A stretch of DNA of 64,000 nucleotides from Cecembia lonarensis LW9 (GTDB taxonomy: Bacteria; Bacteroidota; Bacteroidia; Cytophagales; Cyclobacteriaceae), in NCBI RefSeq assembly GCF_000298295.1, contig NZ_AMGM01000008.1, positions 1-64,000 on the forward strand, read 5' to 3'. The translations under genes and the position numbers were made by a program. Of this stretch, positions 56,255-64,000 are shown piece after piece; within the stretch, counting starts at the first letter, position 1, and each line of letters begins with the position of its first letter. The notes below the pieces were generated by a model. That model was given only the letters and a program-made list of their open reading frames with translations. It did not search any database and had not been told where the DNA came from.

Positions 56255-58351
56255 TCAATCCCGTTGGAGATGCTTCTTTAAGAAGTCTACGGTTGCCTGA
56301 TTCACTTTAACCAAATTGCCATACTTCATCCAATGATGGGTATCATCTGGGATGATCAGGGATTCAAATGGCATTTTCCTGTCTTCAAACCTTCTGATCA
56401 GATCCGTAGTTTGGCTGACCTGTACGTTTCTATCATCATCACCATGGATAAAAAGTACAGGAGAACGCCAGGTATCCAAATATGCCAAGGGAGAGGAATA
56501 GAATGCCGTTCTTTGGGCTTTTTCAAAATCAGGAGCTTTTTCAAATCCATCAGGCATTTCCAGCCTTCTGGAAAGCTCATGAACCCCATGAATGTCCACG
56601 CCTGCCGCAAATAGATCCGAATCTTTAGCCAGTGCCAAAGCTGTCAAATAGCCCCCATATGAACCTCCATAAATCCCAATTCTCTCCGGATCCACTTGGG
56701 GTAAGCCTGCCAGGTATTCCCCCGCAGCTTTTACATCCAGGTATTCCTCTGCCCCCTGCCAGTAGGTCCTGGCAGGCTTGTGGAATTCATACCCATAGCC
56801 TATACCCAACCTGAAATTCACAGACAAGACAACAAAGCCCATATTGGCCAAGTATTGGTTGATTGCATAGGTATTTGAATAATAATCCCCATAATGCCAA
56901 CCGAGCAACATTTGTCGCTGTGGGCCGCCATGTACGAATAACACAGCCGGCTTTTTATCTGCCCCCCCCTCTTTTTCAAAAATCTGGGCATGTACATCCA
57001 ATCCATCCGGAGATTTAAAAATCACCTGTTTGGGCTTGACCATTTCGGCCAAGGGAAAATCTTTGGGCAGTAGCTCATCTGCAATCACCTGCATCTGACC
57101 TGTACTCAATTGCAGAATTGTAGGCAACATTGGCCTGGCATAAGTTGAGGAAATACAGGCGATAAATTGCGAACTTGATAGCATCACAGGATTGGTTTCA
57201 ATACTTTCCCCTTGCGACCAAATTTCAAAATTGCCATCTGCAATATTGACCCTACCGATATGCCTTCTGTCAATATCATCATCCAGAGGGCCTGTATTGG
57301 CAGAAAAAAGCAGTGATTTACCATCCGGTGCTAATTGGACATGCTCTACCATAAAATTCCCTTTGGTCAATTGACGGGATGGGCCAGCATTAGCATCCAT
57401 GGCATACATATGCGGCCAACCATCCTCATAAGAAAGATACACCAACTGATTATCAGTGGCCCAATGAAGGTTTGCCCCACCATGTGTGGTGGATATAGAT
57501 CCCCTCAAAGTCTCAGGAGCTTTCCACCGCATTTTCCCTTCCCCTGACTCCAAGTCTGCTGTCCAAATTTCCCAAGGATTATGACGCTGCTCCAAAATAG
57601 GCTGAGGTTCCGCTTTTCCTCCTGGTCTTCGGATAAAAGCTACCAATTTCCCATCAGGGGACCATCTAGGGCTGTAATCCCTACTAAAGGATGGGGAAAC
57701 ATAACTCAGCTTTTTTTCTTGGATGTCAAATACACCCACCAAAGCATGGGTGCCTCTATTGATGGTAAACAATAACTTATCCCCTTGTGGGGACCAACTG
57801 AGTTCGCTGACCGAGCCTTTTGTTTCAAAAAGTTGCTCAGGCTTTGGATCGTTTAATTTAAAGGTCCAAACCTGTCTGTTTTTAATATAGGCAACCGTGT
57901 GATTGTCTGCCCCAATAACAGGATCATCTCCTTCAGTAATTTTTTCGGCTTTTCCTCCACTATAAGGGACTTTCCAAATCTCCACCTTTGGGATAAATAT
58001 TTCTTGGGAAGGGTTTATCCCAACATTTCTCTCCCAATTGCTGCCATGTTCTCCTCCCCTTACAAAAATCAGGGTATTGCCATCAGCGGTGTATTGTAGG
58101 TTGGTAATTTCCTGACCATCATCATGAGTAAAATCAGTGAGTCTTCTGGGTTTAAAATCAGGAGCCTCCGCAACATACACATTACGCAAGCCTTTTTCAT
58201 TCATGGCCCAGGCTATTCTATCCTGCTGACCAGCAGCTGTAAGTTCAGATGGAAAAGGAAATGAGTTTACCTGTTCCATGGAGAAACGCTGCGCATTGTT
58301 TTGCCCAAATGAAACTAAAAACAGGAAAGTTAAAATCAGTAAATTTCTCAT
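56255..58351 (-). CDS. S9-family (prolyl oligopeptidase) secreted peptidase
   Basis: About 698 residues from ATG 58351 (MRNLLILTFLFLVSFGQNNAQ, a signal peptide); the earlier ATG at 58444 adds 31 non-signal residues. A TolB-like beta-propeller precedes the alpha/beta-hydrolase domain. The catalytic Ser is in GIYGGSYGGYLTALAL, Asp in FIHGDDDRNVQVSQ, and His in PDDTHHWMKYGN. It cuts short peptides, often after Pro or in exopeptidase mode, in the periplasm. It is upstream of nothing on the same strand except hppA, from which a terminator separates it. Confidence 0.94.
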   Translation of the reverse strand: MRNLLILTFLFLVSFGQNNAQRFSMEQVNSFPFPSELTAAGQQDRIAWAMNEKGLRNVYVAEAPDFKPRRLTDFTHDDGQEITNLQYTADGNTLIFVRGGEHGSNWERNVGINPSQEIFIPKVEIWKVPYSGGKAEKITEGDDPVIGADNHTVAYIKNRQVWTFKLNDPKPEQLFETKGSVSELSWSPQGDKLLFTINRGTHALVGVFDIQEKKLSYVSPSFSRDYSPRWSPDGKLVAFIRRPGGKAEPQPILEQRHNPWEIWTADLESGEGKMRWKAPETLRGSISTTHGGANLHWATDNQLVYLSYEDGWPHMYAMDANAGPSRQLTKGNFMVEHVQLAPDGKSLLFSANTGPLDDDIDRRHIGRVNIADGNFEIWSQGESIETNPVMLSSSQFIACISSTYARPMLPTILQLSTGQMQVIADELLPKDFPLAEMVKPKQVIFKSPDGLDVHAQIFEKEGGADKKPAVLFVHGGPQRQMLLGWHYGDYYSNTYAINQYLANMGFVVLSVNFRLGIGYGYEFHKPARTYWQGAEEYLDVKAAGEYLAGLPQVDPERIGIYGGSYGGYLTALALAKDSDLFAAGVDIHGVHELSRRLEMPDGFEKAPDFEKAQRTAFYSSPLAYLDTWRSPVLFIHGDDDRNVQVSQTTDLIRRFEDRKMPFESLIIPDDTHHWMKYGNLVKVNQATVDFLKKHLQRD

Positions 58352-58476
58352 AGGAATGGAATAATATTTTAAAATATAGCCAAAAGCTATGAATGTAAAA
58401 AGAAAATTTCTCGGAAGTGTAGCTTTACTTAATATACACGGCAAATTGTGCGCAGAACAAATGAGGATAAAAAAAA

Positions 58477-58503
58477 AGGCTGTCCCTATTTATGAGACAG
58501 CCT
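58477..58503 (-). terminator. Terminator of hppA
   Basis: AGGCTGTC and GACAGCCT form a perfect 8-bp stem around an 11-nt loop, followed on the minus strand by TTTTTTTTTA. It lies 24 bp after the hppA stop. Confidence 0.85.
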
Positions 58504-58527
58504 CTTAATACTTGTACTTTGGGTTAA

Positions 58528-60747
58528 TTAATCGACTTTCAATACTTCTACACTTACGATTTCCTTGATAGCTTCAACCTTTATCTCTTTGATGATTTCT
58601 TTTTCGAGGTTAGCATGCCCATGTCCATCACCTTCAGAAATATGAGGCGCAATGATCAATGCTACAATAGAGGTCAATTTGATCAGGATATTCATGGAAG
58701 GCCCTGAAGTATCTTTAAACGGATCACCTACGGTGTCTCCTGTGACAGAGGCTTTGTGGGCTTCAGAACCCTTATACTCCATTTTACCGTTAATCTCTAC
58801 CCCTTTTTCAAAAGATTTCTTGGCATTGTCCCAAGCACCACCGGCATTATTTTGGAAAATACCCATCATAACACCGGATACGGTGATACCGGCCAACATA
58901 CCGCCCAATACTTCTGGACCAAATGCAAAACCCACAATAATCGGAGAAATTAAGGCAATGGCTCCTGGAGGTATCATTTCCCTAATGGAAGCAGCCGTAG
59001 AAATTTCCACACATTTTTCATACTCAGGCTTGGCCTTGTACTCCATAATTCCAGGAATCTCTTTGAATTGCCTCCTTACCTCATTCACCATATCCATGGC
59101 AGCACGACCCACAGCAGCAATGGCTAAGGAGGAGAAAATAAATGGAATCATAGCCCCTATAAATAGACCGGCCAATACATCCGCTTTGTAAATATCGATG
59201 GTATTGATGCCTGCCAAACCTACATAAGCGGCAAACAAAGCCAAAGCTGTCAAAGCAGCAGAGGCAATCGCAAAACCTTTTCCGGTAGCTGCAGTGGTAT
59301 TACCTACCGCATCCAAAATATCTGTTCTTTCACGCACTTCTTTAGGAAGGCCGGACATTTCTGCAATACCCCCTGCATTATCTGCAATTGGCCCAAAAGC
59401 ATCAATGGCCAACTGCATCGCCGTAGTGGCCATCATTCCAGCTGCTGCAATGGCCACACCATAAAGACCGGCAAAAAGGAAGGAACCATAAATACCCGCA
59501 GCCAAAACAATAATAGGCATTACGGTAGACTGCATACCTACAGCCAAACCTGCAATAATATTTGTGGCGTGACCTGTAGAGGACTGTTGTACAATAGAGT
59601 TAACAGGTTTTTTCCCAATGGCAGTGTAATATTCTGTAATGATACTCATCAAGGCGCCCACAATCAATCCTAAGAAAACGGCACCAAAAACACCCATTTT
59701 TGTAAAAGAAGGAGAGCCTTCACGAATCATCACCAAGTCTCCTTCCGGAAACATATAATCAATAACGAAATAAGAGGCTATAACCGTTAATATAATCGAA
59801 TACCAGTTACCTTTATTCAAAGCTGCCTGAACACTGTCATTGTCAGTTTTGATTTTCACAAACAGGGTACCTACGACAGAGAATAAAAGACCCAAACCGG
59901 CTATCACCAATGGCAATAAGACAGGTGCAATTCCTCCAAAATTATCAGCAGATACTATCTCTCTTCCCAATACCATAGAAGCCAAAATAGTCGCTACATA
60001 AGATCCAAAAAGGTCAGCGCCCATACCGGCCACGTCTCCCACATTGTCCCCAACGTTATCTGCAATGGTAGCAGGATTTCTGACATCATCTTCCGGAATA
60101 CCTGCTTCCACCTTACCTACTAAATCAGCACCCACATCAGCTGCTTTGGTGTAAATACCTCCGCCTACACGGGCAAAAAGGGCAATGGATTCCGCACCCA
60201 AAGAAAACCCAGCAAGCACTTCGAGCGCTTTGCTCATTTCCAATCCGTTGACATTGGCTCCGGTGGAAACTACATAAACATTGTAAAATAGAATGAATAG
60301 GGAGCCCATTCCCAAAACAGCCAAACCTGCTACACCAAGACCCATTACAGATCCACCCGTAAAGGACACATTTAAGGCATTTTTCAAACTGGTTTTTGCA
60401 GCCTGGGTGGTTCTTACATTGGCTTTGGTGGCTATATTCATCCCAATGTAACCTGCAAGGGCAGAAAAAAAGGCACCAATAACAAAAGAGACAGCAATTA
60501 CCGGACTGGAGGTTTCAATAAGTGTTCCTGACCAAGCTAGGATAATACCGGCTATGATCACAAAGTAAGTCAAAACCCTCCATTCTGCCTTTAAAAAGGC
60601 CATCGCACCCTTGGCGATGTGTCCGGCGAGTTCTGCCATGTTAGCATCACCTGCATCCTGCTTGGTTACCCAAGCTGATTTAATTGCCATTACTATCAGG
60701 CCTATTATTCCCATAAAGGGAACCACATATACAAACGCTTGTTCCAT
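58528..60747 (-). CDS. hppA: Membrane-bound pyrophosphatase, K+-dependent type
   Basis: About 739 residues from ATG 60747; the ATG at 60771 adds eight residues. Around 16 helices with the PPi-binding segments [20 protein letters not shown] and [19 protein letters not shown], and a later [14 protein letters not shown]. It couples PPi hydrolysis to cation pumping. The sequence [13 protein letters not shown] has Ala where K+-independent enzymes have Lys, which marks the K+-dependent class; whether H+ or Na+ (or both) is moved cannot be read reliably. It helps drive PPi-forming biosynthesis. A canonical promoter lies just upstream. Confidence 0.96.
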   Translation of the reverse strand: MEQAFVYVVPFMGIIGLIVMAIKSAWVTKQDAGDANMAELAGHIAKGAMAFLKAEWRVLTYFVIIAGIILAWSGTLIETSSPVIAVSFVIGAFFSALAGYIGMNIATKANVRTTQAAKTSLKNALNVSFTGGSVMGLGVAGLAVLGMGSLFILFYNVYVVSTGANVNGLEMSKALEVLAGFSLGAESIALFARVGGGIYTKAADVGADLVGKVEAGIPEDDVRNPATIADNVGDNVGDVAGMGADLFGSYVATILASMVLGREIVSADNFGGIAPVLLPLVIAGLGLLFSVVGTLFVKIKTDNDSVQAALNKGNWYSIILTVIASYFVIDYMFPEGDLVMIREGSPSFTKMGVFGAVFLGLIVGALMSIITEYYTAIGKKPVNSIVQQSSTGHATNIIAGLAVGMQSTVMPIIVLAAGIYGSFLFAGLYGVAIAAAGMMATTAMQLAIDAFGPIADNAGGIAEMSGLPKEVRERTDILDAVGNTTAATGKGFAIASAALTALALFAAYVGLAGINTIDIYKADVLAGLFIGAMIPFIFSSLAIAAVGRAAMDMVNEVRRQFKEIPGIMEYKAKPEYEKCVEISTAASIREMIPPGAIALISPIIVGFAFGPEVLGGMLAGITVSGVMMGIFQNNAGGAWDNAKKSFEKGVEINGKMEYKGSEAHKASVTGDTVGDPFKDTSGPSMNILIKLTSIVALIIAPHISEGDGHGHANLEKEIIKEIKVEAIKEIVSVEVLKVD

Positions 60748-60784
60748 AAAGTTTACTGAGTTTATAGTCAAAATAACATTCCGA

Positions 60785-60814
60785 CAAAGATATTACTATT
60801 CAATTATCAAGCAA
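60785..60814 (-). promoter_or_regulatory. Bacteroidota-type promoter of hppA
   Basis: On the minus strand, TTG (60814-60812), a 19-bp spacer and TATCTTTG (60792-60785) match TTG-N19-TAnnTTTG. It is about 37 bp before the preferred hppA start and 13 bp before the alternative one. Confidence 0.6.
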
Positions 60815-60935
60815 TCAAAATAGATAAATGTCATGTATTTTTGTATACAGAAGAATATTTTGCATGCAATTGCTTATGATGGGTTATTTATTTTTACCTT
60901 TTTCATCCATATATTGGATGGGATAAAATTGAAAT

Positions 60936-62195
60936 ATGGATCTAACTTTAATCCTGCTATTTATTTTCTACCTGATTGCACCGGCAGTCATTTTATATTT
61001 ATGTTATCGCTACCCTTTTCTGGATAAAATTGGATCTGTCATTATCGCCTATGTTTTTGGGCTGGTATTAGGGAATGTGGGTATACTCCCCGGATTGGGA
61101 GAAGTGCTATATGAAAAAATCATTACCCATCCCCATACTAATGTGAAGGATGTGAAAAACATGCTTGATGCAGGCCTTATAACAGCCAATGACCTGATCG
61201 GTTTCCAGGTTTACCAGCTAAAAGATATCCTCATGAGCATTACGGTACTCTTAGCGATTCCATTAATGCTTTTTTCCACCAATTTAAAATCTTGGAAAAA
61301 ATTGGCAGGTAAAGTAGTGTTATCTCTTATAATTGCTCTTTTTTCTGTTTTAAGTACAATCACTTTGGGTTTTTTTCTTTTCAGAAACAGTAGTATTGAT
61401 GACTTATGGAAAATATCCGGCTTGCTTGTAGGGGTCTACACAGGAGGCACACCCAACCTGGCCTCCCTCAAGCTTATGCTGAAAGTAGACGCCAATACTT
61501 ATATACTTACCCATACCTACGACCTGATCATAGGCGTGTTCTATCTGGGCTTTTTGATTACAGTGGGGAAAAACCTGTTTGGTAAATTTTTACCTCCTTT
61601 CCATAATGATATCGCATCCATCAAAAATGCTGAGCATGTAACGAACCCTAAGGCTCCGGATACTACCAAAAAACGGGTACAAGTGATTATCAAGGGGTTG
61701 GCATTGTCTATTGGAATTGCTGGAGTTTCTTTAGGCATAGCTACTTTATTTCCTGAAAATCTCCTTATGGTCACCGTGATATTAAGTATTACTAGCTTAG
61801 GAATAATCGCCTCCAATGCTGATAAAATCAATCAATTGCCTTTAACTTTTGAGACAGGGATGTACCTGATCCTGATATTCAGCTTGGTTGTGGCCTCCTT
61901 GGCGGATATTTCCAATTTTACCGGCATCAACCCATCCCTTCTGGGCTACATCAGCATGGCAGTTTTTGGATCTCTTTTAATCCACGTCCTCTTATGTAAA
62001 CTATTTAAAATTGATGCTGACACCACGATGATTACCTCGGTTTCTTTCATATGCTCTCCACCATTTGTGCCTGTAATTGCAGGAGCTTTAGGTAATAAAC
62101 AAATTATTATTTCTGGTATTACAGTAGGAATTATTGGGTATGCTATTGGTAATTATTTGGGTTATTTTTTGGCTAATTTTCTAAAAATGTTTTAG
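60936..62195 (+). CDS. DUF819 family membrane protein
   Basis: A 419-residue integral membrane protein with about 10-11 helices, including IGSVIIAYVFGLVLGNVGIL, LLVGVYTGGTPNLASLKLML, ISLGIATLF-like central helices, and IISGITVGIIGYAIGNYLGY at the end. GGTPNLASL and CSPPFVPVIAGALGNKQ are DUF819 hallmarks. The family is distantly related to 2-hydroxycarboxylate or gluconate-type carriers, so substrate transport is plausible but unproven. It is divergent from hppA. Confidence 0.88.
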   Translation: MDLTLILLFIFYLIAPAVILYLCYRYPFLDKIGSVIIAYVFGLVLGNVGILPGLGEVLYEKIITHPHTNVKDVKNMLDAGLITANDLIGFQVYQLKDILMSITVLLAIPLMLFSTNLKSWKKLAGKVVLSLIIALFSVLSTITLGFFLFRNSSIDDLWKISGLLVGVYTGGTPNLASLKLMLKVDANTYILTHTYDLIIGVFYLGFLITVGKNLFGKFLPPFHNDIASIKNAEHVTNPKAPDTTKKRVQVIIKGLALSIGIAGVSLGIATLFPENLLMVTVILSITSLGIIASNADKINQLPLTFETGMYLILIFSLVVASLADISNFTGINPSLLGYISMAVFGSLLIHVLLCKLFKIDADTTMITSVSFICSPPFVPVIAGALGNKQIIISGITVGIIGYAIGNYLGYFLANFLKMF

Positions 62196-62278
62196 TCATT
62201 GTTTTAAAATCTGATTATTTGGCAATATATTAGGAATTCCATAATGAAATGTAATACTTTTTTTAACGCCTGGTGACA

Positions 62279-64000
62279 ATGACAATATTCGATAAAGTTC
62301 AGCAAGATGTACAATTCCTCGCACAATGTTTTAGGGAAGTCCTGGAAGAATTGGGAGAATCGGAACTTTCCAACTTATTGGCGCTTAAAACATCTGGAAA
62401 CCTAAAACCTGAGCAGATTCAAGAGTTGGAAGCAAAACACATTCAGGTATTAAGTATTTACCTGCAATTGATGAATCTTGTCGAAGAAAATGCTGCAGTA
62501 CAATACAGGAGGCAAGTTTCAGAGCAAGATGGGCCAATAAAAATCCGAGGTTCTTGGGTAGAAACTTTCACCCGGCTAAAAGACAAGGGGTTAAGTGTGA
62601 ATGAAATTTCCGATCTGTTATCCAAGGTGGAACTCACTCCTGTTTTGACCGCACACCCTACGGAGGCAAAACGTATCTCTGTACTCGAACTGCACCGGGA
62701 ACTTTATCTTCAAATGGTAAAATTGGAGAATTCCTCCTTCACCAAATTGGAAAAAAATGCCATCAGGGAAAATATAAAGGCCCTTATTGAAAGATGGTGG
62801 AAAACCGGAGAGGTTTATCTGGAAAAACCCACTATCCAATCAGAGCGAAATAATGTTGTTCATTATTTTACTAAAGTATTCCCAAAGGCCTTAGCCAAAA
62901 GTGATCAGCAGTTAAAGGCAAGCTGGCAACTTATGGGTTTTGACCCTGAATTGCTCAGGTACCCCGAACAGTTCCCCATTCTGCAGTTTGGAAGCTGGGT
63001 CGGTGGAGACCGCGACGGACATCCCTACGTAACGGCGGAAATTACAGCAGAGACTTTGTTGACCCACAGAAAAAATGCACTTGACTTGTTAAGAAGTCAG
63101 ATATTCGATCTGGGTGCCAAAATGACCTTTTCGGAAATTCGTAACCCTATCCCTGAATTTTTCAAAGAAAGCATAGAAGAGAAAACAAAGGAACTTGGCA
63201 ACCATGGTTTATCAGCCGTAAAAAGAAATCCATACGAACCCTGGAGACAGTTCATCAACCTGATACTCCTCCAATTGGACAATACAGCTTCTGAAATTCC
63301 AAATGAGGACATCCCCATCTATGAAAATCCGGAGGCCCTTGCCAAAGATCTAAAAGTTCTTAGGGAAAGTCTATTGGCCATAGGGGCAAACAGGGTGGTG
63401 GATGAACTTTTGTTTCCTGTCGAACGACAAAATCAGTGTTTCGGATTTCACCTTGCCAAACTGGATATCAGACAGAACTCCACATTTCATGATAAGGCGT
63501 TTGAGCAAATTCTTTCCACTACCTATCCTCATCTGTCCCCTTTCAATACTTGGAGCGAAGAAGAAAGACTCAGCTTCATGTTGAATGAATTGGAAAATCC
63601 AAGACCCTTTGGTGTCGTAGGAAAATCCTTTGGGCCAGAGGCAGATAAAGTATTGGGGTATTATCGGGCTGTTAAGAACCACACCGACCTTCACGGAAAT
63701 GATGGAATAGGAACATTTATCATCAGTATGACCCGCCAAGTCAGTGATATTTTGATGGTATACCTCTATTTTAGAGAAGTAGGGTTAGATCCTGCCGCCT
63801 TTAAGGTTGCCCCTCTTTTTGAAACCATTGAAGACTTAAAGCAGTCCTCTACCATCATGCAGGACTTCCTCAAGCTTCCGTTCTACCAAAGGGTTAAATC
63901 AGGCCTTCAGGAAATCATGCTGGGCTATTCTGACAGCAATAAAGATGGAGGGATACTGGCGAGTAGGTGGAACATTTACCAGACAGAAAAAGCGCTGACA
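62279..64000 (+). CDS. ppc: Phosphoenolpyruvate carboxylase, 3' end outside window
   Basis: The first 574 residues of PEP carboxylase, cut by the window edge (family length is about 850-900). It starts at ATG 62279 (MTIFDKVQQDVQFLAQCF). The first catalytic segment VLTAHPTEAKRISVLELH carries the essential His, GSWVGGDRDGHPYVT the second conserved block, and GYSDSNKDGGILAS is also present. It adds bicarbonate to PEP to give oxaloacetate, feeding the TCA cycle. Confidence 0.97.
   Translation, partial: MTIFDKVQQDVQFLAQCFREVLEELGESELSNLLALKTSGNLKPEQIQELEAKHIQVLSIYLQLMNLVEENAAVQYRRQVSEQDGPIKIRGSWVETFTRLKDKGLSVNEISDLLSKVELTPVLTAHPTEAKRISVLELHRELYLQMVKLENSSFTKLEKNAIRENIKALIERWWKTGEVYLEKPTIQSERNNVVHYFTKVFPKALAKSDQQLKASWQLMGFDPELLRYPEQFPILQFGSWVGGDRDGHPYVTAEITAETLLTHRKNALDLLRSQIFDLGAKMTFSEIRNPIPEFFKESIEEKTKELGNHGLSAVKRNPYEPWRQFINLILLQLDNTASEIPNEDIPIYENPEALAKDLKVLRESLLAIGANRVVDELLFPVERQNQCFGFHLAKLDIRQNSTFHDKAFEQILSTTYPHLSPFNTWSEEERLSFMLNELENPRPFGVVGKSFGPEADKVLGYYRAVKNHTDLHGNDGIGTFIISMTRQVSDILMVYLYFREVGLDPAAFKVAPLFETIEDLKQSSTIMQDFLKLPFYQRVKSGLQEIMLGYSDSNKDGGILASRWNIYQTEKALT

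Noticed and set aside
58652-59191. 179-codon plus-strand frame opposite hppA
   Set aside because: It is the antisense of a strongly conserved membrane pyrophosphatase, and its composition follows the hppA codon pattern.

Overview
The window looks like chromosomal DNA of a Bacteroidota bacterium, most likely order Cytophagales and near Cyclobacteriaceae. The evidence is the low G+C, A/T-rich spacers, C-terminal type IX secretion (T9SS) sorting domains, many lipoproteins and Tat-like (S/T)RRxFLK signals on sugar oxidoreductases, TPR histidine kinases, promoters of the TTG-N19/21-TAnnTTTG type, and few Shine-Dalgarno sequences. No rRNA, tRNA, CRISPR array, prophage or intact insertion sequence was seen.

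Layout. 1-7.8 kb (minus): truncated TPR histidine kinase, S8 lipoprotein protease, surE, a small secreted protein, ribBA, dnaG. 8-18 kb (plus): Mrp ATPase and NifU-like Fe-S protein, a secreted M43 metalloprotease with a T9SS tail, then PASTA protein / T9SS protein / rhodanese / acyl-CoA oxidase-like enzyme; a PagL-like lipid A deacylase follows on minus. 19-27.7 kb: methyltransferase, universal stress protein, 5'-nucleotidase-like lipoprotein (minus), TraB/GumN protein, a 314-bp MITE-like element, a membrane protein joined to a phosphoribosyltransferase/aldo-keto reductase reading frame, and a YtcJ-like amidohydrolase. 27.9-34.7 kb: accessory stretch with a truncated lipoprotein and a decayed remnant, an epimerase, an exported methyltransferase, and a PhyH dioxygenase/Gfo-Idh-MocA pair. 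34.8-45.9 kb: a second TPR histidine kinase, an outer-membrane beta-barrel, a likely 2-oxoacid catabolic group (FAH-family enzyme, ThDP enzyme, aldehyde dehydrogenase), a frameshifted amidase, an MFS transporter and a deleted YdeI remnant. 46-56 kb: ParE-type toxin/antitoxin, small unknown proteins, Tat-exported oxidoreductase with divergent TetR regulator, MBL hydrolase, DUF302, a GH57-like protein lacking its nucleophile, and a DUF6544-like gene behind a perfect 19-bp palindrome. 56-64 kb: S9 peptidase, K+-dependent-type membrane pyrophosphatase, DUF819 transporter and the start of PEP carboxylase.

Most of the window is ordinary housekeeping and periplasmic/outer-membrane metabolism. I did not find a convincing new multigene system. 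The most useful result is a set of single-base frame breaks in A/T runs: two in the kinase 5' end and one each in the exported methyltransferase, the amidase and the phosphoribosyltransferase/aldo-keto reductase boundary. Each is repaired by adding or removing one base of the run. Together they suggest either sequence error or slippage-prone genes, and they change how four genes should be read. Other points worth a look are the MITE, the nucleophile-less GH57 protein, the operator-like palindrome at 55003-55021, and a lipoprotein signal without a usual start codon upstream of the gene ending at 53746.
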